DNA from: Periplaneta americana
Lineage: Eukaryota > Arthropoda > Insecta > Blattodea > Blattidae
Direction: 5' to 3'
NCBI RefSeq assembly: GCF_040183065.1
Contig: NC_091131.1
Span: 8,442,001-8,506,000, forward strand
Length of the DNA stretch: 64,000 nucleotides
The notes below the pieces were generated by a model that searched no databases, was not told where the DNA came from, and saw only the letters and a list, made by a program, of their open reading frames with translations. Shown in pieces: positions 9,970 through 21,268 of this stretch. The position numbers and the translations under genes are program-made. Every line of letters begins with the position of its first letter. The first letter of the stretch is position 1.

Positions 9970-10647
9970 AAGGGTGCGTCAGAAAGAACGGATGGATTTC
10001 AAACTATCGATACGCAACGAGGAGAGAGATATAGTGAGGGGGACCACGACTGTTGGGTCAGCCATAGAATGCAGTTTCAGTTGAGAATATGGTGTTGGTC
10101 TGGTGTACAACGTGCTTTCATCGTAGAGACATTTTTGAAAAATGAAGAGTCTGTGATCGCCACTCAGGACTCATTTCGACATCGGATGTCACGCTAGGAT
10201 TCCAACTCGGAATACAATTTTGCGGTGGGTGGCTTCATTTCGTATCACAGGTTCAACATTAAAGAAGAAATCACCTGGACGAAATTCTATTGCACTGAGA
10301 TTGTCCGAGGCTACGGTAAGATCTCGCGCCCTGCGACTTCTTTCTTTAGGACCATTTGAAGGCGTAAGTTTGTAAACATCGATCACATACACTGGACGAA
10401 CTGAAGACAGCGATTCGTGAAGAAATCGTGGCAATTGCACCAGCTATGACTGTGAAAGTGATGGCGAACATCAGAAAACGCCTCGATGCCTGTATTGAAA
10501 GCCAAGGACATCATATGGATAATGTTGTTTTCCATAAATAAACTGCATGTATTGGTGAATATGTTGATAACAGTAAATTTTTGATTTGATGAATCTTTAC
10601 AATTTTCTTACCATGTGAAATCCATCCGTTCTTTCTGACGCACCCCG
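9970..10647 (+). mobile_element. Internally deleted mariner-like element
   Basis: Inverted ends of about 27 bp (GGGTGCGTCAGAAAGAACGG at the left, its complement ending near 10646) are flanked by TA. Two coding relics survive: 10111-10197 (RAFIVETFLKNEESVIATQ, the N-terminal insect mariner-like domain often labelled DUF4817) and 10380-10541 (LDELKTAIREEIVAIAP to DNVVFHK and a stop, the transposase C-terminus). The catalytic middle is missing, so it depended on a transposase supplied from elsewhere. Confidence 0.85.
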
Positions 10648-10697
10648 TATAATTTGAGGCGTTCCCATTACAGCAATCAAGTCGTGTCTTACATATA

Positions 10698-11778
10698 CAG
10701 GGACATCATTTTATTTTTACTAACTTTTTAATATTAACTTGGCTATACCTCTGGATCAACGCCGTTTGCTACCCCCTTCCACGACTGGAGTTTGATGATA
10801 TTAGCGTAATATACAAACAAATCACTTTACTAGGTATAGGAGGGAAGAAAAGTAGTTCATCCATTTACGTAAACTAGGAAATATCGCGCTTTTGAGTTTA
10901 ATAATTTTCATTAGGTTTTTGTTTAATCAAAATACAGTACAGTATTAACAATGAGTGTTTTTACTCACCAATTGAGCTATCCATGCGGATGTATTATTTA
11001 TGCATTGTATATTATACTGTCTACAGCACATTACCGTACAATATAGAGAATGAAGTTAAGTTGAAAAATAATCATAATATGGATATTTAAACACATTTTT
11101 TAAAATGGTGGCCGTTCATTTCGATACAGACTTCAGTTCTAATATGCATATTATCGCCCTATAGACTATTGTTCCTAATCCCAATTAGCAGTTTCGTCCT
11201 TCGTACTAGTAACTCATGTTGAAATAATTCTGTACCTACTCTATAAAAGAGTACCTTACGTACTGTAAATTCAATCTTCACTTCTGCCCGACCCGCACAG
11301 ATAAAATTACTCGAACATACTATCTACTGTCCGTCCAAGTGGTTATGTCTTAGGGTCGTAGAAAGGGAGGAAATCACGTGACAGTTAATTACTTAACGAG
11401 GCCTTTTTATTTAAGTTATTTCAAACAGTTGTATAATATTACGTTAGACGTCCAATTCCTAACAGAAATTAATGTTCTCAGAAAGAGCTAAGACAGCCCA
11501 GCCACTAGCTGGCGAATAAAAGCTGGTGGGGGAAACCGGGATACGACGTAGGCAAATGGACGACAGTACCTGTGCGAAAATGATTCAATATTGAAAGCTC
11601 TTTCGTCACTTGAAAACGCGAACATATTTTTGGAACGTACTGTTTACTATGACTGTATATGCGGTCTTGGATCTGTGTGGATAACGGTTGAACTTCATTA
11701 GTAGAAGGGGTGGGAGTGAAGTACATTCAAAAAGTCAGGTACAATAAAAATTGAAGTAAAAATAAAATGATGTCCCTG
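10698..11778 (+). mobile_element. CAGGGACATC-ended TIR element, copy 2
   Basis: The ends CAGGGACATCATTTTATTTT and AAAATAAAATGATGTCCCTG are flanked by TA (10696-10697, 11779-11780). At 1081 bp it is close to full length for the family and is nearly collinear with 48601-49698. No open frame exceeds 75 codons and none is recognisable. Confidence 0.9.
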
Positions 11779-11961
11779 TATATTATGTACCGGTAACCAA
11801 TATTTCTTTCGTTTCTTCCTCTTCAAAATTAAGATGTATGAAGCAATTACAAATTCTTATTCGCTAACAGACGTAATTAATAGACCTAACCTCAACTCCT
11901 CTGCTTTCAGTAATGTCAATATCGTACGACGTCATGTTTTAAACAATGAGATAACAGAGAG

Positions 11962-12799
11962 GGTTTGGAATTGAACGGGTTACAGCAGCTGCTTGTCTAT
12001 GCGGATGACGTGAATATGTTAGGAGAAAATCCACAAACGATTAGGAAAACACGGGAATTTTACTGGAAGCAAGTAAAGAGAAAGGTTTGGAAGTAAATCC
12101 CGAAAAGACAAAGTATATGATTATTCTCGTGACGAGAATATTGTACGAAATGGAAATATAAAACTCGGAAATTTATCTTTTGAAGAGATGAAGTTCAAAT
12201 ATCTGGGAGCAACAGTAACAAATATAAATGATACTCGGGAGGAAATTAAGCACAGAATAAATATGGGAAATGCCTGTTATTATTCGGTTGAGAAACTTTT
12301 ATCATCCAGTCTGCTGTCGAAAAATCTGAAAGTTAGAATTTATAAAACAGTTATATTACCGGTTGTTCTCTATGGTTGTGAAACTTGGACTCTCACTCTG
12401 AGAGAGGAACATAGGTTAAGGGTGTTTGAGAATAAGGTGCTTAGGAAAATATTTGGGGCTAAGCGCGATGAAGTTACAGGAGAAAGGAGAAAGTTACACA
12501 ACACAGAACTGCACGCATTGTATTCTTCACCTGACATAATTAGGAACATTAAATCCAGACGTTTGAGATGAGCAGGGCATGTAGCACGTATGGGCGAATC
12601 CAGAAATGCATATAGAGTGTTAGTTGGGAGGCCGGAGGGAAAAATACCTTTAGGGTGGCCGAAACGTAGATGGGAGGATAATATTAAAATGGATTTGAGG
12701 GAGGTGGGATATGATGATAGAGAATGGATTAATCTTGCTCAGGATAGGGACCAATGGCGGGCTTATGTGAGGGCGGCAATGAACCTCCGGGTTTCTTAA
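11962..12799 (+). pseudogene. RTE-like reverse transcriptase 3' half, family 1 copy b
   Basis: This is the best family 1 copy. It has a YADD catalytic box at 11998-12009 ([15 protein letters not shown]), then [81 protein letters not shown] and a stop at 12797-12799. A tryptophan codon has become TGA at 12569-12571, and frame breaks lie near 12060 and 12135. The gene is 5'-truncated in the palm domain. The 3' UTR is only about six bases before the TAAG tail, as in RTE elements. Confidence 0.88.
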
Positions 12800-12805
12800 A
12801 AGCCA

Positions 12806-12823
12806 GTAAGTAAGTAAGTAAAT
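12806..12823 (+). repeat. (TAAG)n tail
   Basis: Four TAAG units end the family 1 retrotransposon copy. Confidence 0.8.
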
Positions 12824-13249
12824 AGTATTATTATTAAGCTTATTATGATAGGGAAGTTTCTAATTTAGCATCAATGTCTGTATGCCGTCACAGCCACAAG
12901 AGATTGACTATGTCGACGATGGTACAATTCTTGAAATAGATGCAGTATCTAGGACGACAAGCACATGCTATTGGTGGTGGTGGTGGTGGTAGTGGTGATG
13001 GTAGTGATGATATAGTGATGAAGAAACAGTCCCTAATAATGGAACTGATCAAATTGATAAATCACGGCAATTGAAAGAAATGTCAAGTTTTCTGCCAGAA
13101 TGATCTTGAATGTTGAACCTAAATACACTAATTTCGCAGAAAATTGCTCGTCTTTCCCACTGTCTCCTCCGTTTCATTCCATTAAATCCACCTGTAATCA
13201 TTTCTCTGAAGCTGCTCACAATAAAGCAACCCATCACAGCAATAAATGA
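12824..13249. other. Unassigned stretch with a GGT repeat
   Basis: A short GGT/GAT-rich run lies at 12972-13020. Otherwise nothing is recognisable. Confidence 0.35.
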
Positions 13250-13509
13250 CAATCTCCCTTCCTGCCTTCCCCCTCCTGGCCGCCAGTTTGACTGATCGTA
13301 CAAGGCGCTGCAGGAGACACTTCTCGTCCAGCCACGGCTCCGGGAGGGCATAACGTTCAGCCTGTTCGCGCGTCTAGATCTCCGCTCTCAGCAGTCTGTG
13401 TGCCGAGGAATGTTGAGTGAGGCAACGTAACACAGATCAGCTGAATCCAGGTCAATCGTCACTTAACAGTGTCACCTTCCATTTCATTCAAGACTCTTCA
13501 CGTCCGCAG
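13250..13509 (+). promoter_or_regulatory. Possible promoter and untranslated first exon of a host gene
   Basis: This is a GC-richer, non-repetitive stretch with no transposon ends. It includes TCGCGCGTCTAGATCTCCGC and CTCTCAGCAGTCTGTG, an initiator-like context, and ends at CCGCAG followed by GTAGGAC, which fits a 5' splice site at 13510. There is no long open frame. It could equally be an LTR or another unrecognised element, because a similar GC-rich block at 7.8 kb turned out to be LTR-like. Confidence 0.25.
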
Positions 13510-13770
13510 GTAGGACACTCAAAATCGCGGCAAGCAAACAAACTGTGCAGCATGAGGTATTTGCTAGTTTCATGTATCATGACTAACACCATTCTTCACT
13601 AATAACAGGTCCATTTTCAGTGTACATATTTTTTACTCGTCACTCAAACGTTTTACGAATCTTCCTAGTTTTCCTTCATCTCTTGGCAAATAGTCCAAAT
13701 CTGTGAAAGTAATCTCACTTCATTTATTTTTGTAGCATAGTATGTAGTCTACATTTATTATATTTTTCGA

Positions 13771-13992
13771 ACAAAAATGTTATGTTTTATTTAACGATGC
13801 TCGCAACTGCAGAGGTTATATCAGCGTCGCCGGATGTGCCGGAATTTTGTCCTGCAGGGGTTCTTTTACATTCCAGTAAATCTACTGACATGAACCTGTC
13901 GCATTTAAGCACAATTAAATGCCATAGATCTGGCCCGGGATCGAACCCGCAACCTTGGGCCAGCGCTACACCAACTCGCCAACCAGGTCGAC
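13771..13992 (-). mobile_element. tRNA-derived SINE, family A copy 1
   Basis: On the minus strand the head has a tRNA-like B box (GGTTCGATCCCGG) and the body ends GAGCATCGTTAAATAAAACA. A perfect 13-bp duplication, TTATATTTTTCGA, flanks it (13758-13770, 13993-14005). Copies 2 and 3 lie at 30084 and 52898. Part of the A-box region is shortened in this copy. Confidence 0.9.
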
Positions 13993-14036
13993 TTATATTT
14001 TTCGATAATGGGGGGCATAGTTTATTCAGGGTGATT

Positions 14037-15058
14037 CACGTGGAGTTTCCGCCACTTACGAAGCTTATTTCCGAAGATATTTGGAGCAAAAAATGTCATA
14101 TATACATGGGTCCTATTCTCAATATTTTCAGAGTTACACCACTTTGAAGTTGTTTGTTAAGTACCTTTTTTCTTTAGTTTTGAAGGTAAAAGAATATTAC
14201 AAATAGAGAATGAACTATTCAGAAGTATCATTTATTTAACTGACTAATATTCTGAAGGTAAAAGTGTGTTAATTCATCAGTTGCTTTGTACAGATTTTTT
14301 TTTTCCATTTTTAACTAAAAATTGCATTATTCTTACACACTTATCACAACAATTGTTACAAATTACACGACTTCTAGCAGCTTGATTCTTTACAGTTCAG
14401 TTCTTCATCCTAATGTACAGTCTTAAAGAGTGTACAATAGTGACGTTTTTTATTTTTACTTTAGTAGATTATTTTACGACGCTTATCAACATCTTACGTT
14501 ATTTAGCGCCTGAATGAGATGAAGGTGATAATCCCGGTGAAATGACTCCGGGGTCCAGCACCGAAAGTTACCCAGCATTTGTTCATATTGGGTTGAGGGA
14601 AAACCTCGGAAAAAACCTGAACCAGGTAACTTGCTCTGACCGGGAATCGAACCCGGGCCACCTGGTTTCGCTGCGAGAAGCGCTAACCGTTACTCCGCAG
14701 GTGTGGAAGAATGACGTGATTTGTAACAATAATTATTGTGATTAATGCATAAGAAAAATGTATTTTAATAGTTAAAAATTGAAAAGTTTTCTGTATGAAG
14801 CAACCATGGAATTAACAACACATTTTTCGCTTCAGAATATTAGTCAATTAAAGAAATGATGCTTCTGAATAGTTCATGCTCTGTTTGTAATATTCTTTAA
14901 TCCTTAAAGCAAAAGAAAATAGTGTTTTACAAATAATTTCATATTAGTGCAAATCTGAAAATATTGAGAATAGGACCCATGTTTATATGATTTTTTTGCT
15001 CAAAATGTCTTCGAAAATATTCTCCGTAAGTGGCGGTAACTCCTCGTGAATCACCCTG
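14037..15058 (+). mobile_element. Long-TIR DNA element (host of a SINE)
   Basis: Inverted arms of about 230 bp start CAGGGTGATTCACG and end CGTGAATCACCCTG, the right end followed by TA. The arm motifs CCGCCACTTACG and GAAGATATTTGGAGC recur inverted (CGTAAGTGGCGG and related). A SINE lies in the loop at 14450-14706. No transposase is visible. The right arm also matches 8815-9090. Confidence 0.8.
14450..14706 (-). mobile_element. tRNA-derived SINE, family B copy 1
   Basis: Read on the minus strand, the head GAGTAACGGTTAGCGCTTC and B box GGGTTCGATTCCCGG are followed by a body with CTGGGTAACTTTCGGTGCTG, ending GCGTCGTAAAATAA. It is inserted in the loop of the long-TIR element. The plus-strand fragment at 17030 shares the body. 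Confidence 0.82.
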
Positions 15059-15300
15059 TATACAGAATGTATCAAAAGATAAAATGAATCGTTAAAGAGG
15101 TGATAGAGAACCTGAACTGTTGCAAAAAAAACCTTAATACCATTTTTCCGAATTTATTCCAGTTTTCGAGTTCCACCTTAACAAACGTTACTTCGATTGT
15201 CACATTTTATGGATCCATTTATATTTTATTTCGCTAAGCATGCTCTATTGTGATGAGTGTATTGTGTTTTATAGCCTACATTCGTTTTCTCGAAATTGTG
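15059..15300. other. Unassigned spacer
   Basis: Nothing is recognisable between the long-TIR element and the mariner fragment. Confidence 0.3.
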
Positions 15301-15450
15301 ATTAGGAATGGTCCAGATTTTTTGGCCGGCGCAGTCTCCAGACTTCACGCCACTGGACTTCTATCTATGGGGCTTCATAAAGGAACAGTTGAGATAACAA
15401 ATAAAGAATATCTAGTTGCGAAGATTCACACAGCTGCAGCGGAGATGTGA
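15300..15450 (+). pseudogene. Mariner-type transposase C-terminal fragment
   Basis: WPAQSPDFTPLDFYLWGF is encoded at 15323-15376. It is the conserved block around the last catalytic acidic residue of mariner-like DDE transposases. It ends in a stop at 15395; the continuation KEYLVAKIHTAAAEM is in another frame. No element ends were found. Confidence 0.7.
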
Positions 15451-16118
15451 CAGCAGGGAATGTGGAGCTTGCAACTCTACATTATACGTAATAGACTGCG
15501 TGCTGAATTTGTTGTACGTCAGAAAGGGAGACATTCTCAACATCTGCTCCAATAGTCTTTATTGAAATAGCAGAGTAGGTTATGTTTATTCAAGCACTAA
15601 CCAGGAAGAATTAACGAAATAAATGGATCCTCATAGTATGACAGTAATAGGAATATTTATGAATGCGCAACACGAAAACGGGTATAAATTCGGAGAGGTA
15701 AGGTCCAGGATTCGCCATATTACCTGACTTCGCCTTATAGTTAGGGAAATCCTAGGGAAAACACAACTCGATAATCTGCCTAAGCAGGGAACGGAACCCA
15801 CGCCCAAACGCAAAAGCGAGTGATTGCTATAATCGTTTATTGTCCCAAAATTGAAATATATAACTTAATCGATAAATTGTACAGTTTAAGTAGCATTTTT
15901 ACAAACTTATTTAAAACAGCTATACAGTATGACATATTGTATCCACTTCCAATAATTTTATATTAAAATAAATATTTAAAAGTGACATGAATATAAATTA
16001 GGCTATATATCTTTATTTTGGTTTTCTCACGTGTAACACGAGTTTATGGCAAAGAACACTAATATTATTCTACAACAATGCGAGCAGTGATTACTCGATT
16101 GAGTCCATCGCTGAAGAG
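15451..16118. other. Unassigned AT-rich stretch
   Basis: There is no coding or repeat signature that I can support. Confidence 0.3.
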
Positions 16119-16121
16119 TAA

Positions 16122-16978
16122 AGGCTGGTTCACAATAAACCGGAAACGAGAATCGGAACGAAAACGAAAACGGTAAAATTGTTAAAATGTGTACATTTCA
16201 CAATTAACGAAAAGCTTGCCGGAGCCCGGGCTCGGGAACGGAGAGTTGACCAAGTTTCAACTTTGGCGTTCACGTTTCCGATCACAGCCCACTAGATTCA
16301 TTCTATTGCCATCTGGAAGTTATTTTGTCGTCGTATATTTTGTAGCAAGAAGACCATGACATAACCTATGCATTATTTTGTTCTGTGCTGTGCATCATGG
16401 AGCAAGTTTTATTTGATGAGATCCTAATATTGATGTTTAGGAAAATCCTCATGTTTACGATAAGCGGCGCGTCTCGTATAAAGTTGAGAAAATGAAGGAG
16501 AATACGTGGCTTTCAATAGCTGCATCTTTGAACACCGATCGTAAGTGAATCATATTTTATTACTGTATTGGTTGTATTACACACTACATATTCACGCTTC
16601 AATTCAATGACTATTGTTGTGTTCATTTTTGTTCTATTACAAATGTTTCTTCTCTAATTATTTTACGTTATGGTAGACTTAAAATAGGTTGTGATAATAA
16701 AGATGCATGGGCATATTTATAGTATCGTTGAAATTTTGAAGTTGGTTAATGTGTTTATGTTGGCTGCCTTGTACTCATGAGAGAACGCCATTGGTCAATT
16801 ATACACAAATATCATCAGGATGCGTAATATCGACTTTACATATCGTTATTGACATACATATCGATATGCATAGTCGTCTACGTTCTCGGCTTGTTGTGAA
16901 TCAAAAATTTTCATATTCACGTCCTCTGTTTCTCGTTTTCATTGTGGTTCTCGTTCCCGGTTTATTGTGAAACAGCCT
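16122..16978 (+). mobile_element. PIF/Harbinger-like element carrying a MADF relic
   Basis: The inverted ends AGGCTGGTTCACAATAAACC and GGTTTATTGTGAAACAGCCT are flanked by TAA on both sides (16119-16121, 16979-16981). A small palindromic derivative with the same ends is at 46274-46471. It carries the MADF exon relic listed next. No DDE transposase remains. Confidence 0.78.
16397..16548 (+). pseudogene. MADF DNA-binding domain exon, frameshifted
   Basis: An ATG at 16397 opens MEQVLFDE. After a frameshift near 16430 the reading continues as ENPHVYDKRRVSYKVEKMK and TWLSIAASL, matching the N-terminal half of a MADF domain (P-x-Y-D, YK and W-x-x-I-A pattern). PIF/Harbinger elements often encode such an accessory DNA-binding protein. 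The frame stops at 16546-16548, but GTAAGT at 16541 is a consensus 5' splice site, so an intron probably began there. Confidence 0.65.
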
Positions 16979-17029
16979 TAACGGTTATCACGACTGATCG
17001 TGAAACTAGCGGTCCCGGGCTGAAATCTT

Positions 17030-17215
17030 GGTTGAAACAAGTTATTGGATTGAGGTTTTTCCAGTGTTTTCCCTCAACACATTAAGGTCAAATGCTGGGT
17101 AACTTTCGGCGCTGGACCCTGGACTCATGTCGCTAGCATTATCAACTTCATCTCACTCAGACGCTAGATAACCATAGTAGCTGATAAAACGTCGTAAAAT
17201 AACCAACTAAAAGAA
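17030..17215 (+). mobile_element. SINE family B fragment, 5'-truncated
   Basis: The body CTGGGTAACTTTCGGCGCTG and the end AACGTCGTAAAATAACCAAC match family B at 14450-14706. The tRNA-like head is missing. Confidence 0.75.
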
Positions 17216-18125
17216 ACTACTCGACTGTGCCTGGAGTCTATTCGGACTTAGAATACAGGTACTGTCTCATAAACAACGTCGGTTTTGGAGCAAAATTTTA
17301 GTTGCAGTATGTTGTGCGTCTTCAAAGTAAAGGCCATTAGATTCTGTGGTTTTGAGCTACTTTTCTGTGAAGTTTGTTATCTCGCGATGGTACCAGTTTC
17401 TGGTTTTTGATGCCAAGAATTCAGTGATACCCATTCCGACGTCTTCCAAGTTTTGGAAATTTTTCCCACGTGGAATGTGGACCAACATTTCTTAATAGAT
17501 TCAAATATCACAAGATTTCTCATCCTCTCGATAATTTACTAAATGAAAGTACCCAGTTAAAAATAAAACGTTATAGCTTCAAATATTTGTTTAATTTTGC
17601 TGCTTCACTAATCATTTGTCAAATGTTTACCTGTGAATATCATATTGCAGGAGGACAAATCCATTATTATTATTAGCGGAATAGTCTTACTCGAATATCA
17701 CGCGAATTATCTTCTCTTTGGACGAGTCCCTCGCGCTACGCGTTCTCCAATTATTGACAAGATGGGAAGTCTTGTCATATTTACCCATGAGAATGTCGAA
17801 GTTACTTTTTTGCACTATCACAATACTTTCTCTTATAGGAAAGTGAAATGAATACGAAGTGCTTGGATGTTTCCTAGAGTTAATACGAGTGTTAACTGAA
17901 ATGACAATTATTCCATATCCAAATACGGGCCACGTATTCCGATTTAGGCCTACTTCCTGTTACAAGACAGTTCGACGATTTCAACTAAATTGATAAAAAA
18001 AAATAAGAGACGTACAAATTCAATAGCTTTCAGCTTCTTCTCAAAACGGTGGTACTGTACATCAACGCATTTACGATAACATTTTCTATACGATGGCACA
18101 AATTTTAATCGGTTATTAAAAGGCG
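17216..18125. other. Unassigned stretch
   Basis: Two overlapping open frames of about 70 codons (17470-17851) have no recognisable motif. At 18126, CAGTGGTTCCCAAAGTGTGG looks like a hAT terminus, but its partner is uncertain. Confidence 0.3.
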
Positions 18126-18193
18126 CAGTGGTTCCCAAAGTGTGGGTCGCGAGCCGTTTAAACAGCTCAGAGGGGCCGCAAGATAATTTACAA

Positions 18194-19477
18194 CAGTGGC
18201 GGCTCCTGCATATTTCTTAAGAGGAGGAAAGACGTTAACAGCACGAAATGACACCTTCTTGAATGCAACATGCTACAAATTAGCCTACATGCATACATGT
18301 AAGATCAGGTAGTGTTGGGGTTGGCCTTCCCTTCTGTATAGCAATAATCTGTTCTTGTAAACTGAGTTTCCTAAATTGTCCAAAATATATTATGTTTTCA
18401 CTTCCATTCATTGTTGAATAATTGCGCAAATTAACAATTACAAGGAAATTCACAACCTCGTAGCATTTTTCGAGCACACTACAGCATCACACGTGTTGGA
18501 AGAGACCAGCTACTAAGTCGTAACCGGAACCGTTTTATGGAAATGGAAATGGGAAATGATATGAGGAAAGCGAGAACACTGCACCACCCACGTGGTATGT
18601 GTCGCCACATGTACATTTTAAAAGTTCAGTATCACATGTTTTTGAAGAATGTCAGTTCTTGTAAAGTCATACTGCCATTATTGTTCAAAGCTGTCGGTGG
18701 CAGATTAATTTTTTATGTTAAAAATGATGCAGTTTGGAGTACCTACTTTCAGTTTCAAATATATTTGTACAAAACTGACAACTTGGCTGTTGCCTTGTCT
18801 AGTAAATAATGAATAGAAGTGAATTTCAGGGGCCAACTACGTAGAACTACTTTCTCTTTGTTTTATATAAACCCGACTTTAACTTTCAAATATCCACGAA
18901 AGTTTCAAACCATGAATAGTAGCCTATATAAAGTGCAATGAATAATATTTTTGATTTATAATTAATAACAAGTTTATATGGTGTATTTCATAGATTTGCG
19001 TTAAAACTGTTTTTATTGTGCCTCCTCCTAGATGTGTTATAGTCCGGTTGAATGCAGCATCGTTAGGTGGCAGCGGTAGCGAGTTTGCTGCACGACCAGT
19101 CGGTTTCTATTTCCCGCCCATGACTGATTCAGAGGAGGATCTCCTCCCTCTCCGTTCATTTACTTGCTTTAAAACTCTGCTTCTTTTTTCTGGCCGCTAG
19201 TGCGCTGTTGTCTATGTGTGTTAACTGCAGTAGAGGAGGAACGGAGTGCCTTTCCTCCACACAGACAATCTCGCATCTTTCTCAAAGTTTTCTACAGCAG
19301 ATGAGCGCGCGTCGTTTAAAACTCGATCAACCGAGTTTTTCTTATAGCTGTGAACTTAAAAAAATTATCAAATCTTCCTCGAATTTCAAGGCACATATTT
19401 TATTTGGTATTTACTTTCAAAAGAAGAAAATGTGAGGAGGACGTTCCTCCCTTCCCTCCCCCGAGGAACCGCCACTG
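18194..19477 (+). mobile_element. hAT-like non-autonomous element
   Basis: The ends CAGTGGCGGCTCCTGC and GAGGAACCGCCACTG are hAT-type inverted termini. A perfect 8-bp duplication, ATTTACAA, flanks them (18186-18193, 19478-19485). The 1284-bp interior has GAGGAGG-rich motifs near both ends and short open frames (18537-18809, 19018-19200, 19208-19435) without hAT dimerisation motifs. It seems non-coding, so its transposase came from elsewhere. Confidence 0.88.
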
Positions 19478-19560
19478 ATTTACAAAATAAGAAAAACGTT
19501 TTATTAACATATCGTGCATTTATGTTCAATTCAGAAACATATACATAAACAAATATTTCA

Positions 19561-19562
<2 letters not shown>

Positions 19563-19607
<45 letters not shown>

Positions 19608-19608
19608 T
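19563..19608 (-). repeat. (AAT)n tail of a minus-strand retroposon
   Basis: About fifteen ATA units lie directly against the retroposon 3' end at 19609. Confidence 0.85.
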
Positions 19609-20300
19609 CTTTATTTATACTGGCAGAGATAAGGCCATAGGGCCTTCTCTTACACTCTAACAGGTCATAAAGTATGCAATCAGTGAAAAATTTAACAAAA
19701 AGTTAAAGAACAGAATACAAACATATTACAAAAAAATAATGATAATAGCATAATAAATCGACACTAAACAACATGAAAATAATACCACAATAGAAAAAAA
19801 AGAAAGTAAAATACATTGAAATATAGTAAAAGAAACTCATTTAGTACAAATAGTTAATATGAAGAACATAAGGAAGAATATAACAAAATGGAATGTAATA
19901 AAATAATAAAAAAGAAAAGAAATACGAAAATTAAATAAAATTCACAATAAAATGGGTATGATAATAAATTCATTTGGTGATCAAGAGAACAAAAAGGGGA
20001 GAGGAAGAAAAAAGATATTTATATATTTTTACAAAACTATCGCAGAGAAAAGGGCTTATAACTGAAAGGAATCAGAATTGAAAAAATGCAATTTTAGTTT
20101 ATTTTTGAAACTAGACAATGGTAGAGAGTTCCAGAGATGAGCTGCATTCGTTATAAAGTAAGAAATATGAATGGTATAACTGTGCCTGTTCATCAGAAAG
20201 CAGCTTCTCGAATATGAATTGTACACATTGACATTATTTCGAGTTATTTTGAAAGAAATTTATCGCTTTTCTTTGATAACACTCATAGACTAAAAGCTTA
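19609..20300 (-). pseudogene. Non-LTR retrotransposon 3' end, Jockey/CR1-like
   Basis: On the minus strand, coding sequence from about 20240 to the stop at 20056 reads MNRHSYTIHISYF, ITNAAHLWNSLP and SSFKNKLKLHFF. The W-N-S-L-P then F-K-x-x-L pattern is the usual C-terminus of Jockey/CR1-type reverse transcriptases. A 450-base AT-rich 3' UTR follows and ends in a hairpin (AGAGAAGGCCC, GGCCTTATCTCT) next to the AAT tail. The 5' part is lost. Confidence 0.78.
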
Positions 20301-20510
20301 TTTTGCACAAATACGAGTTTGCAAATGTTATAAAAAAACTTAAGTGCTTTTCTTCAAAGCTCGAAGTATTCTTGCATTCTTTAGATCAAAAAGTGGTCTG
20401 CGCTCTCCGAAAGAAGTATAATTTCAATATTCCATCAGTAGGTACATATTTCAATAACTTCTTTCCCTAACATAGATTCTTTTAATTTCAGAAACTGTCT
20501 AAAAACGCAA

Positions 20511-20949
20511 AATAGCCGCATACTAGCCATACCAACACATAAGACATCATCGTATTCATCATCATACACAATCTCGCTCTCGCGCTTGTGGAGTACCCTA
20601 CTCAGTGACATCAGAGACTGTCGAAATTTTGTAGCGTTCAAAAGCAAACTTATTAAGCATTTTCTTACTGCGTAGAGTAGGTTTAATTTTTACTTAATCA
20701 ATAAAAGAAATGCTTCTCTCTTCTTAACTTTTACAATAAACTGTCTAGCTTTTATTAATCAGTTAATCTTTTAGTACGTTGATTTTTATTGTATTTGTAA
20801 ATTTAATATTAATTGTAATTATAATTGTAATTGTATTCTTAATATTGTAGTTGTAATCCCCTGGTAGAGGGGAAGAGAAGGTCTGATGGCCTTATCTCTA
20901 CAAGATTAAATAAATAAATAAATAAATAAAAATAAATAAATAAATAAAT
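20511..20949 (+). pseudogene. Non-LTR retrotransposon 3' end, copy 1
   Basis: Fifty-four codons (20511-20672, stop TAG at 20673) encode AIPTHKTSSYSSSYT, LWSTLLSDIRDCRNF and FKSKLIKHFL, the C-terminus of a Jockey/CR1-like reverse transcriptase. About 190 bases of 3' UTR end with the hairpin motif GAGAAGGTCTGATGGCCTTA and an AAAT tail (20907-20949). A second copy is at 25665-26075. It is related to the minus-strand element at 59.0-59.7 kb. Confidence 0.8.
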
Positions 20950-21268
20950 ACAATAAAAACGAATTCAGTATCCACCTGCGACTAAATTTAATTGTTTTGA
21001 GTTTCTTCCTGAAATTACTCAAAAAAGCTGTTATTTAAAATTGTGTACATTTAATTGCATGTCTGAAAAAACAGAATCGATGTTTATCGTTCCACACGGC
21101 ACGTAGCTAAACTTTCCAAGACTTCTTAAATACACTGGAATAAATCAAATTTCTTTTTGTCAAGTGATGTTGACCAGAAATCAAGTTCTTTATAAATCCG
21201 TGGATTTTATCTCCTGCTGTTACTATGTTAACATCTTGACCTTGCAAACCAGTATTCAAAATGTTTAG
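20950..21268. other. Unassigned AT-rich spacer
   Basis: Nothing is recognisable apart from short open frames. Confidence 0.3.

Noticed and set aside
9874..10197. A 107-codon gene
   Set aside because: It starts outside and runs into the deleted mariner; only the last part is transposase sequence.
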